This document shows, one piece after another, positions 55,057 through 64,000 of a DNA stretch of 64,000 nucleotides. The position numbers and the translations under genes were made by a program. The DNA is from Acinetobacter sp. CFCC 10889 (GTDB taxonomy: Bacteria; Pseudomonadota; Gammaproteobacteria; Pseudomonadales; Moraxellaceae): NCBI RefSeq assembly GCF_003268395.1, contig NZ_LQXQ01000023.1:1-64000 (forward strand), in the 5' to 3' direction. Under the pieces are notes generated by a model that was not told the DNA's origin, searched no databases, and was given only the letters and a program-made list of their open reading frames with translations. Every line of letters starts with the position of its first letter. Within the stretch, counting starts at the first letter, position 1.

Positions 55057-56265
55057 ATGACACATCAAATTAATGGCATTGCTTTACCAAATGAAGAAGG
55101 TTTTTTTGGTGAATACGGTGGTCAATTTATTCCACCTCATTTAAAACAAGCGATGGATGAAATCAATGTTGCATATGAGGAAATTCGCCATACGGCTGAA
55201 TTTCAAAATGAACTCGCTGATTTATTTGCCAATTATGTAGGTCGTCCAAGTCCACTATTTCATGCAAAACGCTTATCTGATCAAATCGGTGGCGCACAGA
55301 TTTATTTGAAGCGTGAAGATCTAAACCATACTGGCGCACACAAAATTAACCATTGTTTGGGCGAAGCTTTGCTTGCTAAATATATGGGTAAAACTAAAGT
55401 GATTGCGGAAACAGGTGCAGGGCAACATGGTGTTGCTTTGGCAACAGCATGTGCTTTGGTTGGTATTCCATGTGAGATTCATATGGGGCAAGTGGATATT
55501 GAAAAAGAACATCCAAATGTGGTCAAAATGAAAATTTTAGGTGCAAACTTAATTTCAGTGACTCGTGGCACAGCAACATTGAAAGATGCGGTGGATAGTG
55601 CTTTTGAAGAATATCTCAAAGACCCGCAAAGCTTTATTTATGCAATTGGTTCAGTGGTTGGTCCACATCCATTTCCGAAAATGGTGCGAGACTTTCAAGC
55701 CATCATTGGGGATGAGATCAAACATCAAACCCATGCACGTTTTGGTGCAAACCCTGACTATATCGTGGCATGTGTGGGTGGTGGTTCAAATGCCATGGGT
55801 GCATTTACAGCATTTTTAAATGAAGAAAATGTTAAACTCGTTGGTGTTGAGCCGGCAGGTCATGGTTTAGATACGGATCAACATTCGGCGACACTAACCT
55901 TAGGAAAACCAAGTCAGTTGCATGGTATGGCATGTTATGTATTGGAAGATGAACAGGGTGAGCCTTTACCTGTGCATTCAATCGCTTCAGGTTTGGATTA
56001 TCCGGGTGTTGGCCCACAACACAGTTTCTTAAAAGATTTAGGGCGCGTGGAATATTCAACTGCGACAGATCAAGAATGTTTAGATGCATTTATGACTTTG
56101 TCACGTGTTGAGGGTATTGTACCTGCTTTAGAAAGTTCACATGCAGTTGCTTGGGCGATCCGTGAAGCTGCAAAAATGCCAAAAGATGTGAAAATTGTGG
56201 TAAATCTTTCAGGTCGTGGCGATAAAGATGCCGACTTTGTTGCTGAAAAATTAGGTTTAAACTAA
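55057..56265 (+). CDS. tryptophan synthase beta-chain-like protein, stand-alone
   Basis: A 402-aa PLP enzyme of the TrpB fold. The PLP Lys lies in [15 protein letters not shown] (about residue 92), the catalytic Glu in [11 protein letters not shown] (about 114), and the phosphate loop is GGGSNAMG. Several stretches differ from the usual proteobacterial TrpB ([12 protein letters not shown] at the N-terminus and [16 protein letters not shown]), and neither trpA nor trpF is adjacent, so it may be a second TrpB copy; acting on indole and serine alone is possible. The ATG at 55057 has CGAGGAATGAA upstream. A terminator follows. Confidence 0.88.
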   Translation: MTHQINGIALPNEEGFFGEYGGQFIPPHLKQAMDEINVAYEEIRHTAEFQNELADLFANYVGRPSPLFHAKRLSDQIGGAQIYLKREDLNHTGAHKINHCLGEALLAKYMGKTKVIAETGAGQHGVALATACALVGIPCEIHMGQVDIEKEHPNVVKMKILGANLISVTRGTATLKDAVDSAFEEYLKDPQSFIYAIGSVVGPHPFPKMVRDFQAIIGDEIKHQTHARFGANPDYIVACVGGGSNAMGAFTAFLNEENVKLVGVEPAGHGLDTDQHSATLTLGKPSQLHGMACYVLEDEQGEPLPVHSIASGLDYPGVGPQHSFLKDLGRVEYSTATDQECLDAFMTLSRVEGIVPALESSHAVAWAIREAAKMPKDVKIVVNLSGRGDKDADFVAEKLGLN

Positions 56266-56282
56266 TTTAAAACTAAGTTGAT

Positions 56283-56310
56283 AAAAAACCTAGCTTTGGC
56301 TAGGTTTTTT
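56283..56310 (+). terminator. rho-independent terminator after the trpB-like gene
   Basis: AAAAAACCTAGC/GCTAGGTTTTTT forms a strong stem ending in a T-run, between convergent genes, so it can also serve the CBS gene on the minus strand. Confidence 0.9.
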
Positions 56311-56352
56311 ATATTTACTTCAATCTTGTTGTGAAAATGTAAATCTATCAGC

Positions 56353-56787
56353 CTAACCAGAAATATACTGTTTTAACTGTTCAATTAGCTTGCGTTGGTC
56401 TTCCATTGTGGCTTTGACAAGATCTCCAATCGAAATAAAACCAACTAAAACACCTTCCTCAAGTACAGGTAAATGGCGTAAATGACCATCCGTCATTAAA
56501 CTTAAACATTGCTCAACGGTATGGTTTGGCGTCACAGAAATGACTTTTGGTGTCATGATTTCTGCTACAGTGGTGTGGTCAGAAGTACGCTGCATGAGTG
56601 CGATTTTACGGGTATAGTCACGTTCAGATAAGATTCCCACAACTTTGTTGTCTTGGGTAACCACGAGTGCACCAATGCCTTTATTTGCCATGATTGTAAT
56701 GGCTTGTAGAACAGTATGTTCAGGAGAAATCGTAAAGATTTCTTGACCGATTTTATTGTGAATTACTTGAGCAACTGTAGTCATCAT
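56353..56787 (-). CDS. CBS-domain protein
   Basis: A 144-aa protein with two CBS domains forming one Bateman module (about residues 8-65 and 75-130). The pattern GIGALVVTQDNKVVGILSERDYTRKI in the first and LRHLPVLEEGVLVGFISIGDLVKA in the second are typical adenosine-nucleotide-binding repeats. No enzymatic domain is attached, so it is a stand-alone sensor that probably regulates a partner. AAGGAAAATA precedes two Mets (56787 and 56784). No operon partner is visible. Confidence 0.9.
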   Translation of the reverse strand: MMTTVAQVIHNKIGQEIFTISPEHTVLQAITIMANKGIGALVVTQDNKVVGILSERDYTRKIALMQRTSDHTTVAEIMTPKVISVTPNHTVEQCLSLMTDGHLRHLPVLEEGVLVGFISIGDLVKATMEDQRKLIEQLKQYISG

Positions 56788-56985
56788 TATTTTCCTTTTC
56801 GTTTTTATTGCACTCTTTTAACTTAGCTTTATTTTAAAAGAATGCAAATACTTTCGTATGACAATCGCAGAAAAAAAACAATGATTTGTTTAATCTTTCG
56901 TCAAAAACAGCTCAATTTTCAGATAAAAGGTTAAACAGTTTATATAAGCGAAGTGTGGAAAGAAAAATGGCAATGCAATTTCAGC

Positions 56986-57363
56986 TTATATTGCGTGAAA
57001 TTGCATTGAATTATCGAAGAAAAAATGATGCATTTGTGTAGTAGAAAGTTTGAATTTACGACCTGAAGAATTAAATAAAGCAGGTTTTACATTCAGACGA
57101 GTGAGGGTCGGAAGTAAGGCATCTTGAAAATCTTTTGGTGTAATTTTCTTAGGTGTGTATTGTGGCCAATGTAAACTCGCATATTGATATGCTTGCAACG
57201 AGTTTAGCCAAAATGGAAAGAATACATCGTTTTTGTCGGTCTTCATTGCCCAACCTTGATGATATAAGCCCCATAAAACCCCGCAATACATGAGCGATTT
57301 AAGAATAGAGAGTTTGATCGTCAGTTCTTTAGAAATTGGTTGAAGAAGAATGTATTTTTTCAT
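56986..57363 (-). CDS. DUF2750-like protein
   Basis: About 125 aa, cytosolic. The pattern WGLYHQGWAM, then FFPFWLNSLQAYQYASLHWPQY, followed by ITPKDFQDALLPTLTRLNVKPALF fits the DUF2750 family (Trp-Gly-Leu, Gly-Trp, Pro-x-Trp and a late leucine-rich helix). The function is unknown. I prefer the Met at 57363 (MKKYILL); an upstream Met at 57387 lacks a ribosome site. It is a single gene between the CBS and Sel1-like genes. Confidence 0.7.
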   Translation of the reverse strand: MKKYILLQPISKELTIKLSILKSLMYCGVLWGLYHQGWAMKTDKNDVFFPFWLNSLQAYQYASLHWPQYTPKKITPKDFQDALLPTLTRLNVKPALFNSSGRKFKLSTTQMHHFFFDNSMQFHAI

Positions 57364-57472
57364 GATAAACAATCGAATCTGATACAACGCTATTGTAAGC
57401 GATTCGACTATTTTTTTAATGTAAGCTTGCTGTTAATTCGTAAACAAATATGAATATAAAAGCATGCTATTA

Positions 57473-57498
57473 AAAAACGCCACCTAAGTGACGTTTTA
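57473..57498 (-). terminator. terminator after the Sel1-like gene
   Basis: AAAACGcCAC/GTGaCGTTTT with loop CTAA and one mismatch; T-rich on the minus strand side. It begins right after the Sel1-like stop. Confidence 0.7.
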
Positions 57499-57732
57499 TT
57501 ATGCTTGCATAGTGGCTAATTTTTGCCAGTATTGCGCTTTAAGTGAATCACGTTCTACACGAAAACCTTGGAAATAAAGTTCTGCTAAGAACATTGCTGC
57601 TTTACCATGACCTGCTTTTGCTGCATCTTCTAACTGTTTTACCGCATCTACAAAGTTCATTTCTGAATGAATCGTATTTACCGCACTTGCATACACATGT
57701 TCTAAGTCATGTTGAGAGATTTGATGAATCAT
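57499..57732 (-). CDS. small Sel1-repeat protein
   Basis: A 77-aa protein consisting of about one Sel1-like repeat: AVKQLEDAAKAGHGKAAMFLAELYFQGFRVERD, followed by SLKAQYWQKLA. Sel1 repeats are TPR-like helical pairs that mediate protein contacts, so it is probably an adaptor. There is no signal peptide. TAAGGAGTTATAT before the ATG is a strong ribosome site. It is a single gene with its own terminator. Confidence 0.8.
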   Translation of the reverse strand: MIHQISQHDLEHVYASAVNTIHSEMNFVDAVKQLEDAAKAGHGKAAMFLAELYFQGFRVERDSLKAQYWQKLATMQA

Positions 57733-57960
57733 ATATAACTCCTTATTGTAATTATGATCATTTGCAGACCTCCCATGAGGTCTTTTTACTTACAGTACTA
57801 ATCTAATCTATCTATATTAAACTAATATTACAATTTACTTAACTTGTCAACTATTTTGAGACGCTAGATTGAATGATTTATGATTACATGATTAAACAAT
57901 AATCAGAAATAATTTTTATTAAAATCTATATGAGGAAGACGACTAAAAAGGAGAACAAAT

Positions 57961-58320
57961 ATGAAAAATATCATAGATGGTTTTAATTTTGATGTTCCTC
58001 CAACTGAGTCTCAAGTTGTTGCACTTGCTCAGTATCACCGCAAACAATTGGACGAAGCAATGTTTCACCAAGAAATTCACTTAGGTGAGTTTTGTTTAGC
58101 ACAAAGGAAGCGTGTGCATGATTATACACAAAATCTCGCACCTTTGCAAAAATTAGGATTTTACCGAGTCTACAATGGTGAATTACATCGTTTAGCAGAT
58201 GATGATGACTTGCATCCTGCACATGCAGAGGGTGGTGTCAGCGTTTTTGCTGTATTTTTAGTTTTGGCAATTATTGCACTTATTTTGTATTTTGCAGTGA
58301 TTCGCTCTGTTTTAAATTAA
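57961..58320 (+). CDS. hypothetical tail-anchored membrane protein
   Basis: A 119-aa protein with a soluble, partly helical N-terminal domain (about 1-90) and one hydrophobic helix at the C-terminus (VFAVFLVLAIIALILYFAVI), so it is probably anchored in the inner membrane with the N-terminus in the cytosol. I know no family. AAAGGAGAACAAAT before the ATG is a strong ribosome site, supporting expression. It lies in a small-gene region with a similar single-span gene 170 bp downstream. Confidence 0.7.
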   Translation: MKNIIDGFNFDVPPTESQVVALAQYHRKQLDEAMFHQEIHLGEFCLAQRKRVHDYTQNLAPLQKLGFYRVYNGELHRLADDDDLHPAHAEGGVSVFAVFLVLAIIALILYFAVIRSVLN

Positions 58321-58489
58321 ATCAGAGTGAATAAATGAATCATTTAAGTATCATGTTTGAATGAGCGTTTGAAATTAGGGTTATTAGACTGTACTTTGTT
58401 TAATAGCCCTTAAATTTGTGTGTATTGACTTGAAACACTGTATTTTTAATTGTCTCACGATTAAACTACCTAGATATTCGAGGTAGTAC

Positions 58490-58813
58490 ATGCTCATATC
58501 AAAAGATCAATTTTTACATTTTAAATCGCACATTAGCTTAGAGTATTTTTTGAAAATGGCGATCATAGCCGTTGTGGTCTTTATTTTACTTGTTTCAACC
58601 TATGCTTTATTTCGCCCGATTAATGTTGAAAAATATCAACAAGTAGCCAAACTCTCTTTACAGGAAAGTTATCCACATACGCAAGCATTGGCTCAGCATT
58701 TACATTTACAGCCACAAATAGCCACCCATGAATATTTTAGGCTCATGCGTGCTTATGCCTATGAAAGAGGGCATGTAAAAGAATATCCTGCGATGGCAAT
58801 TGAGGATGAATGA
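58490..58813 (+). CDS. hypothetical single-span membrane protein
   Basis: A 107-aa protein with one hydrophobic helix near the N-terminus (MAIIAVVVFILLVSTYAL, about residues 23-40) and a soluble C-terminal part. The latter has a Gln/His-rich helix (LAQHLHLQPQIATHEYFRLM) and an acidic end. I do not recognise a family. CGAGGTAGTAC precedes the ATG as a ribosome site. It converges on the M16 peptidase pair. Confidence 0.65.
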   Translation: MLISKDQFLHFKSHISLEYFLKMAIIAVVVFILLVSTYALFRPINVEKYQQVAKLSLQESYPHTQALAQHLHLQPQIATHEYFRLMRAYAYERGHVKEYPAMAIEDE

Positions 58814-58859
58814 GGCTTTAAATCAAATTTTATTACCGATTTGTTTATTGGTTGATGTT

Positions 58860-60395
58860 TTATGGTGATGTAGCATTTGCTTTTTTGGGTGTTAATGTCT
58901 CTGTATTTTTTTCAGGTGTATAAATGCCTAAATTTGCATTGAGCATTTTCTTTAAAGCTGTTTGATCAAGTTCATTGGCAACAATGACAAGCGTTAAGCG
59001 ATCTGCACGAATATGCTTTTCTAGGGCAGCTTGTACTTGTTTGGCTGTAATTTTACTGAGTTGTTGCTGATACTGTGATAGGTAATCAGCAGGTAAATGG
59101 TAAAAACCAATAGATGCTAATTGTGCATTAATATTGGCATTGCTACTAAAAGTCATTGGAAATGAACGTAGCATTCCTTCTTTGGTTTCTTCGAGTTGTT
59201 TACGTTGAATGGGTTGACTGACAAAATCAATGAGTGCTTGATGTGCAACACGAATACTTTCCATCATTTGCTCTTGTTGTGTCCCATAACTTAGACTAAA
59301 GAGCCCACGTGCTTGGGTTGAGGATAGTGTGCTATATGCACCGTAGGTATAGCCTCGTTTCACACGTAATTCTTTCATTAAAATAGAATTAAATCCGCCT
59401 CCGCCAAACATTTGATTGGCAACTTCGAGTGCAATGCGATCAGGGTTTTCACGAGTAATACCGAGATGCCCCATCATGATATTGGCTTGGGTCGATTGGT
59501 AAGGAATAAACTGAATATTAAAATCAGATTGATCGAGTGGCTCTGGTATTTCAGCTGCTTTTTCACCTTGTTTTAAGTTTTGACTCAGTAAATTTCCAAG
59601 ACTTGTTGCTTGTTCGGTGGTTAAATTGCCTGTGATTGCAATATTCATATTTTGTGCAACTAAAAACTTATTGCGAAATTGCACCAATAATTCAGGGGTA
59701 ATTTTTTGAATACTGCCATTCGTCCCAACACTTGGTTCTGCGTATGGGTGTTTGCCATAGATCGCACGATAGAAACGAATACCCATTAGGCGGCTAGGAT
59801 TTTCTTGGATTTGTTTTTGTCCAATTTTGGTATTGTTTAAAACCAAACTCAGTCCACTGTTGTTAAATGTCGCATGGTTAAGAATATGTAGCATCATATC
59901 AACAGCGGGATTGAGCTTTTTCGGGTCGGACAAGACACGCATGCGTACTGTAAACATATCTCGGTAAGCATTTACACTAAATTTTGCACCTAAACCCTCA
60001 AAAGTACTGGCGATTTGTTTTGCAGTATATTGTTCTGTACCTTCAGTCATCAGTCGAGCTGCCATATTAGATAGCCCATTCATGCCTGTAGCAATATTTT
60101 CATCTTGGGCTGAGCCTGCATTAAAGGTGAGTTGAATATCAACAATGGGCAGGTCTTGGGCAGAGACAAAGAGAGTACGGACTTTGTGGCTATTATTAAG
60201 TTCTTGTACGAATGGTGCTTCATAGCTTTTTTGTTGACTTAAATTTTTTAGACTCTGCAAAGTGGTCAAAGATTTTAATGGTGTATCATTAGGGAGTTCT
60301 TCAATATTTTGTGTTTCATCACTATTAAACTCAGCAAGGCTCAGGTTTGAACAGAGTAAGGTCGTAAGTAATACAATAAGTTTAGATGTTTGCAC
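58860..60395 (-). CDS. M16 peptidase-like protein, non-catalytic partner
   Basis: A 511-aa periplasmic member of the M16 family. A signal peptide ends at about LSLAEF. The place of the zinc motif reads GLSNMAARLMTEGT, so the HxxEH residues are missing, as in the non-catalytic partners of M16B heterodimers. The C-terminal domain keeps the substrate motif (KELRVKRGYTYGAYSTLS). It follows the catalytic M16 gene by 21 bp on the same strand, so the two probably form one heterodimer that degrades periplasmic peptides. Confidence 0.88.
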   Translation of the reverse strand: MQTSKLIVLLTTLLCSNLSLAEFNSDETQNIEELPNDTPLKSLTTLQSLKNLSQQKSYEAPFVQELNNSHKVRTLFVSAQDLPIVDIQLTFNAGSAQDENIATGMNGLSNMAARLMTEGTEQYTAKQIASTFEGLGAKFSVNAYRDMFTVRMRVLSDPKKLNPAVDMMLHILNHATFNNSGLSLVLNNTKIGQKQIQENPSRLMGIRFYRAIYGKHPYAEPSVGTNGSIQKITPELLVQFRNKFLVAQNMNIAITGNLTTEQATSLGNLLSQNLKQGEKAAEIPEPLDQSDFNIQFIPYQSTQANIMMGHLGITRENPDRIALEVANQMFGGGGFNSILMKELRVKRGYTYGAYSTLSSTQARGLFSLSYGTQQEQMMESIRVAHQALIDFVSQPIQRKQLEETKEGMLRSFPMTFSSNANINAQLASIGFYHLPADYLSQYQQQLSKITAKQVQAALEKHIRADRLTLVIVANELDQTALKKMLNANLGIYTPEKNTETLTPKKANATSP

Positions 60396-60416
60396 TGAAA
60401 GCTCCTGATTTTTTTT

Positions 60417-61817
60417 CTATTTTTTGTTGTTTGATTCAGGACTTAAGTACAGGGTACTTAGGTTATCTCGAACAAAATAAACATTGGCAATACGTTGCAA
60501 ATCTTGTGGCGTGACTTTGTCAAAATGTTGCGGTAATTCATCCATTAAGCGAAAGCTCAAGCCATTCACTTCTAGATTTCCAATCATATTTGCCTGTCCA
60601 ATGATGTCATCTTGACTATAGACCAAATTAGACACGAAGTTATTTTTGACACGTTCTAACTCAGTTTGATTAACCAATTCAGTTTTAAATAGGTTCATTT
60701 CTTTTTCAATTGCAGCTTGTGCTTCTGTGAGCGAAACATTTTCAGAGGGTAGTGCTGAAATGACAAATAGACTATCACCACGATTGTAAGGGTCGTAACT
60801 GACACTAATTGCAGTTAATATTTTTTTATCCCGAACTAAACGATCTTGTAGACGGGCAGAAATGCCACCATCAAGTAAAGACTGAATAATGGTCAGTGCA
60901 TAGGCATCTTGTGGATTCTTTGCAGTTGCAAGCGAACGTACATTCCATGCCATAAATAAATTTGGCACTTGCACAGGCAATGCCAGTTCCATATGGCGAT
61001 AGCCTAAGCGGTCAAACTCAAGCACATCATTTCGATCAGGCGTGGCTTTTTTAGCAATTCCCCCAAAATATTTTTCGACTTGTTTCAGTGCTTGTTCTGC
61101 GTTGACATCACCAACGATAACCAAGGTTGCATTGTTAGGCGTATACCACGTTTTGTACCATTTTTTTAAATCATTCAGTTGAATATTCTGTAGATTTTTC
61201 ATATAGCCAATCACGGGCTGACGATGATGACTGGTAGGGTAGGCAATCCATTTAAAACGTTCATAGGCTAGATTACGAGGATTGTCATCAGTACGTTGAC
61301 GGCGTTCTTCCATCACCACCTTGATTTCGGGTTCAAAATCTTGTTGGCGTAAGACGAGGTTTTGCATACGATCTGCTTCAAGCTCTAATGCCAATGGAAA
61401 ATATTTTTTAGGATAAAGCTGATAATAGTTGGTGTAATTGGTAAATGTTGCGGCATTAATGCGTCCACCATAGATACGACTGAGACGAGTAAATTCATCA
61501 TCAGGTACTTTCTGCGTGCCTTTAAACATCATGTGTTCTAAGACATGTGACATACCAAGCACATTACCCGATTCATCACTGCTGCCCACAGCATACCAAA
61601 TCTGTGTCATGACAATCGGGGCACGATGGTCTTCTCGGATAATCACTTTTAGACCATTGTTTAAAGTCGTTTCAAAGGTGGTACGTGCCAGTTGACTTTG
61701 TGTTTCAGAAAATGCCAAAGGACTGCTGAAAGTTACAAAGTAAAATCCACTCAAAAGCGCTAAACGAGATAAAGTAGTTGAAAAAATATGGTGAAGTATT
61801 TTTTTGATATTCGGCAC
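60417..61817 (-). CDS. M16 family zinc metallopeptidase, catalytic partner
   Basis: A 466-aa periplasmic M16B peptidase. A signal peptide (about 1-36, ending LAFS) precedes the catalytic domain. The zinc motif is HVLEHMMFKGT (H-x-x-E-H), with the later Glu expected about 75 residues on (EIKVVMEERRQR). The C-terminal half has the R/Y-containing substrate part. The gene starts the two-gene unit; the partner lacking zinc residues follows after 21 bp. No clear Shine-Dalgarno precedes the ATG. Confidence 0.9.
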   Translation of the reverse strand: MPNIKKILHHIFSTTLSRLALLSGFYFVTFSSPLAFSETQSQLARTTFETTLNNGLKVIIREDHRAPIVMTQIWYAVGSSDESGNVLGMSHVLEHMMFKGTQKVPDDEFTRLSRIYGGRINAATFTNYTNYYQLYPKKYFPLALELEADRMQNLVLRQQDFEPEIKVVMEERRQRTDDNPRNLAYERFKWIAYPTSHHRQPVIGYMKNLQNIQLNDLKKWYKTWYTPNNATLVIVGDVNAEQALKQVEKYFGGIAKKATPDRNDVLEFDRLGYRHMELALPVQVPNLFMAWNVRSLATAKNPQDAYALTIIQSLLDGGISARLQDRLVRDKKILTAISVSYDPYNRGDSLFVISALPSENVSLTEAQAAIEKEMNLFKTELVNQTELERVKNNFVSNLVYSQDDIIGQANMIGNLEVNGLSFRLMDELPQHFDKVTPQDLQRIANVYFVRDNLSTLYLSPESNNKK

Positions 61818-62025
61818 TACTTATCCTAAAAGTATGAAGTATAAAAACTATTCTTTAGAAAAATGCGTTTTAAATCAATATTGAAATGTTGCATTTTGGT
61901 TGATTTGCTTAAACATCTGTAGAAACAGGTGATGGAGTGACTTTAAAGTGTCTTAAACGCTTATCAATAGGACAATCTGTGCTAAACTCTTTCTTTTTTA
62001 ACATGATGCTTTTCAAGGAATCGGC

Positions 62026-63138
62026 ATGCAAGAACAGCAAAATAAATTCTTGATTGATGCGGAAATTGGTGATGATGATGTCACATTGCCAAGTTTACCC
62101 GCCGTTGATGTGCCTATCGTTGAAAATAAAATTATAGAAACACCTGTTGTCGAAACACCTGTCGCAACAGAGACGGCTGTGACAGAAGAAGAACAGTCAG
62201 AGCCACAAGCCAAAGGTGGTTTCTTTAGCCGTATGAAAGAGGGTTTAACCAAAACCCGTAAAAATCTTGCAGATGGCATGGTCAATATTCTGATCGGTGG
62301 CAAAGAAATCGATGATGAATTACTTGAAGAAGTTGAAGAGCAACTTTTAGTTTCAGACATTGGTGTTGAAGCAACCAAGACCATTATTGCCAATTTGACT
62401 GAGCGTACAGAACGTGGTGATTTGATTTATTCACATTCATTGTATAAGGCTTTACAAGAGGAATTGGTGGCTTTGCTTGCACCACGTGTTAAGCCACTAC
62501 ACATTGATCCAAATAAAAATCCATTTGTAATTTTGGTGGTTGGTGTAAATGGTGTGGGTAAAACAACCACCATTGGTAAACTTGCTAAACGTTTACAAGG
62601 TGAGGGTAAAACAGTCATGTTGGCAGCGGGTGATACTTTCCGTGCCGCAGCGACAGAGCAGTTACAGATTTGGGGTGAACGCAATAATATTCAAGTCGTC
62701 GCACAAGGGCATGGTGCAGACAGTGCATCAGTGATTTTTGATGCTTTTGAAAGTGCACGTGCCAAAGGTGTTGATGTGTTAATCGCAGATACCGCAGGGC
62801 GTTTGCATAATAAAAGCAACTTAATGACTGAGTTGACTAAAGTCAAACGTGTGATGCAAAAGATTGATGCAACTGCGCCACATGAAGTGATGCTAGTTGT
62901 TGATGCTGGAACTGGACAGAATGCCATTAATCAAGTGGAAATGTTTGATGAAGCAGTGGGTTTAACGGGTCTGACTATTACCAAACTGGATGGTACAGCC
63001 AAAGGTGGTGTATTGTTCAATATTGCCAGTCGTACACATGTTCCGATTCGTTTTATTGGTGTTGGTGAGAAGATCGATGACTTGCGTCCATTCTCGGCAA
63101 AATCATTTGTGGCTGCATTGTTTGAAACTGAAAAATAA
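62026..63138 (+). CDS. ftsY: signal recognition particle receptor FtsY
   Basis: FtsY, the SRP receptor GTPase that docks ribosomes at the membrane, 370 aa. An acidic, Glu/Thr/Val-rich N-terminal A domain (about 1-65) is followed by the N domain ([16 protein letters not shown]) and the GTPase G domain: G1 [18 protein letters not shown]3 DTAGRLHNK, and G4 [10 protein letters not shown]. The short A domain is normal in this group. ftsX/ftsE do not follow; a nitroreductase gene follows after a terminator. It is divergent from the M16 unit. Confidence 0.96.
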   Translation: MQEQQNKFLIDAEIGDDDVTLPSLPAVDVPIVENKIIETPVVETPVATETAVTEEEQSEPQAKGGFFSRMKEGLTKTRKNLADGMVNILIGGKEIDDELLEEVEEQLLVSDIGVEATKTIIANLTERTERGDLIYSHSLYKALQEELVALLAPRVKPLHIDPNKNPFVILVVGVNGVGKTTTIGKLAKRLQGEGKTVMLAAGDTFRAAATEQLQIWGERNNIQVVAQGHGADSASVIFDAFESARAKGVDVLIADTAGRLHNKSNLMTELTKVKRVMQKIDATAPHEVMLVVDAGTGQNAINQVEMFDEAVGLTGLTITKLDGTAKGGVLFNIASRTHVPIRFIGVGEKIDDLRPFSAKSFVAALFETEK

Positions 63139-63170
63139 TACATTTGGCATGTCTGCTGGATAAACAAACA

Positions 63171-63197
63171 AAAGCTCCGTTTATGACGGAGTTTTTT
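63171..63197 (+). terminator. rho-independent terminator after ftsY
   Basis: CTCCGT/ACGGAG with loop TTATG, followed by TTTTTTGTTTTT. It ends the ftsY transcript. Confidence 0.85.
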
Positions 63198-63325
63198 GTT
63201 TTTAAATGATTTTATGCTGTAAAAATAAGCGTTAATGCTATTGTAAAATATACAAATTACCCGAATAAAGTTAAAATACATAAAAAAATTATGCCTTTGT
63301 TTTTGATTTTTTAGGGGAATGTAAA

Positions 63326-64000
63326 TTGACAATTTTGTCTAAAATCGGTCATGTGTTAACAACGGATTTATCCAAAGATTTACTTTTTAAACGCAAAGAA
63401 AATCAAAGTGATGAATATCAGTTTCTAGAAGAGTTACGTAAGCGCCGTAGCATTTACCATTTAGGAAAAAAGGTTACTCATTCACAAGAGGATCTAATCG
63501 CTTATATTAAAGAAGCGGTCTATTGTTGTCCTTCAGTATTTAATTGCCAAAGTGCACGTGTGGTGATCTTGGTACAAAATTCACATGAACAATTTTGGAC
63601 AATGGTTAAGGAAATTCAAAAAAAATACATGCATGAAAAAGTTTATGATGGCATGGCATTAAAAATAGATGATTGTATTGCGGCATACGGTACGATTTTA
63701 TATTTTGAAGATCAGAATGTTCTACAAAAACTGCAAAAACTCAGACCATTACAAGCAGATGATTTTGAAGTTTGGTCAGAGCAAAGCTCAGGCATGGTAC
63801 AGTTTGCTGTATGGAGTTTACTTGCGAGTTTGGATTTGGGGGCAGCCTTGCACCATTACAATCCAAATATTAATGAGCAAGTTTTGCAACAGTATGACTT
63901 ACCTGCACATTGGCAACTCAAAGCGCAGATGACTTTTGGTTCGATCATGACACCTGCGGATGCAAAAACTTATGAAGACGAGCATGAGGTTTTTCGAGTT
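63326..64000 (+). CDS. nitroreductase-family protein (Frm2-like), cut by the window end
   Basis: An open reading frame of 225 codons without a stop before the window ends. The family patterns are [11 protein letters not shown] near residue 40, [20 protein letters not shown] (about 66-85), and [25 protein letters not shown] (about 154-178), typical of FMN-binding nitroreductases of the Frm2 type. It starts with TTG at 63326, chosen because TTAGGGGA lies 7 nt upstream. About 38 residues precede the usual family start, so a later start is also possible. By family length only a few codons should be missing. The substrate is unknown. Confidence 0.82.
   Translation, partial: MTILSKIGHVLTTDLSKDLLFKRKENQSDEYQFLEELRKRRSIYHLGKKVTHSQEDLIAYIKEAVYCCPSVFNCQSARVVILVQNSHEQFWTMVKEIQKKYMHEKVYDGMALKIDDCIAAYGTILYFEDQNVLQKLQKLRPLQADDFEVWSEQSSGMVQFAVWSLLASLDLGAALHHYNPNINEQVLQQYDLPAHWQLKAQMTFGSIMTPADAKTYEDEHEVFRV

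Noticed and set aside
1-64000. tRNA, rRNA or known riboswitch
   Set aside because: I found no cloverleaf-type T-loop sequence with matching acceptor stem, no rRNA block and no recognisable riboswitch core by reading; a covariance-model scan would be decisive.

Overview
The window reads as a chromosomal segment of an Acinetobacter-type gammaproteobacterium (Moraxellaceae). This rests on the low GC content, AT-rich spacers, the style of the encoded proteins, the gene set (cydAB with cydP/cydX/ybgE, MetZ-type methionine synthesis, a 2-aminoethylphosphonate locus, paired M16 peptidases, ftsY followed by a nitroreductase), and dispersed intergenic hairpin repeats. There are no rRNA or tRNA genes, CRISPR arrays, transposases or phage modules that I can see. 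The species cannot be fixed from sequence reading alone.

Layout. 1-1.4 kb: a hairpin repeat, a YgjP-like metallopeptidase and an orphan. 1.4-4.8 kb (minus): a complete cytochrome bd oxidase operon cydP-cydA-cydB-cydX-ybgE, with cydA interrupted by a one-base frameshift. 5.3-7.3 kb (minus): YqiJ-like membrane protein, Rieske protein, PfkB-type kinase. 7.4-12.7 kb (plus): Nudix, GNAT, PreP-like M16C protease, outer-membrane phospholipase A. 12.7-14.8 kb (minus): a KtrAB/TrkAH-type potassium channel and gate. 15.0-16.8 kb: three tandem paralogous acidic proteins of unknown function. 16.9-25.5 kb: a 2-aminoethylphosphonate (AEP) regulon with a GntR/HutC regulator, ABC importer (binding lipoprotein, ATPase, fused permease), FAD oxidoreductase, PhnW and PhnX. 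Near-identical palindromes lie in front of the importer and of phnW. 25.8-32.8 kb: accessory enzymes and regulators (GST, class I amidotransferase, TetR/SDR divergent pair, DsbA-fold isomerase, AEC transporter/LysR pair, Imm33-like protein).

32.9-38.4 kb: an alcohol/aldehyde oxidation cluster (aldehyde dehydrogenase with a frameshift, GAF regulator, alpha/beta hydrolase, iron-type alcohol dehydrogenase). 38.6-43.8 kb: a large PcfJ-like protein, a PIF1-like helicase with a frameshift, a CHMI-like tautomerase and an orphan. 43.8-48.2 kb (minus): porin, HIT protein, small secreted protein, beta-hydroxyacid dehydrogenase, PhaC-like hydrolase with a frameshift. 48.3-56.3 kb (plus): metZ, ybaB, recR, rnd, ycgL, a membrane protein, MoxR ATPase plus VWA protein, and a stand-alone trpB-like gene. 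56.3-64 kb: CBS protein, small orphans, an M16 peptidase pair, ftsY, and a nitroreductase running off the window end.

Main points for a second look: four conserved genes each broken by a single-base indel (suggesting sequence error, or real decay); the AEP regulon with operator-like palindromes over its probable promoters; a tandem paralog family with a 33-nt identical leader; a ~220-245-bp intergenic repeat present twice in direct orientation around an 11-kb segment; and 65/66-bp spaced repeats upstream of the cyd operon. No completely new biological system is evident. The tandem family and the intergenic repeat are the least explained elements.
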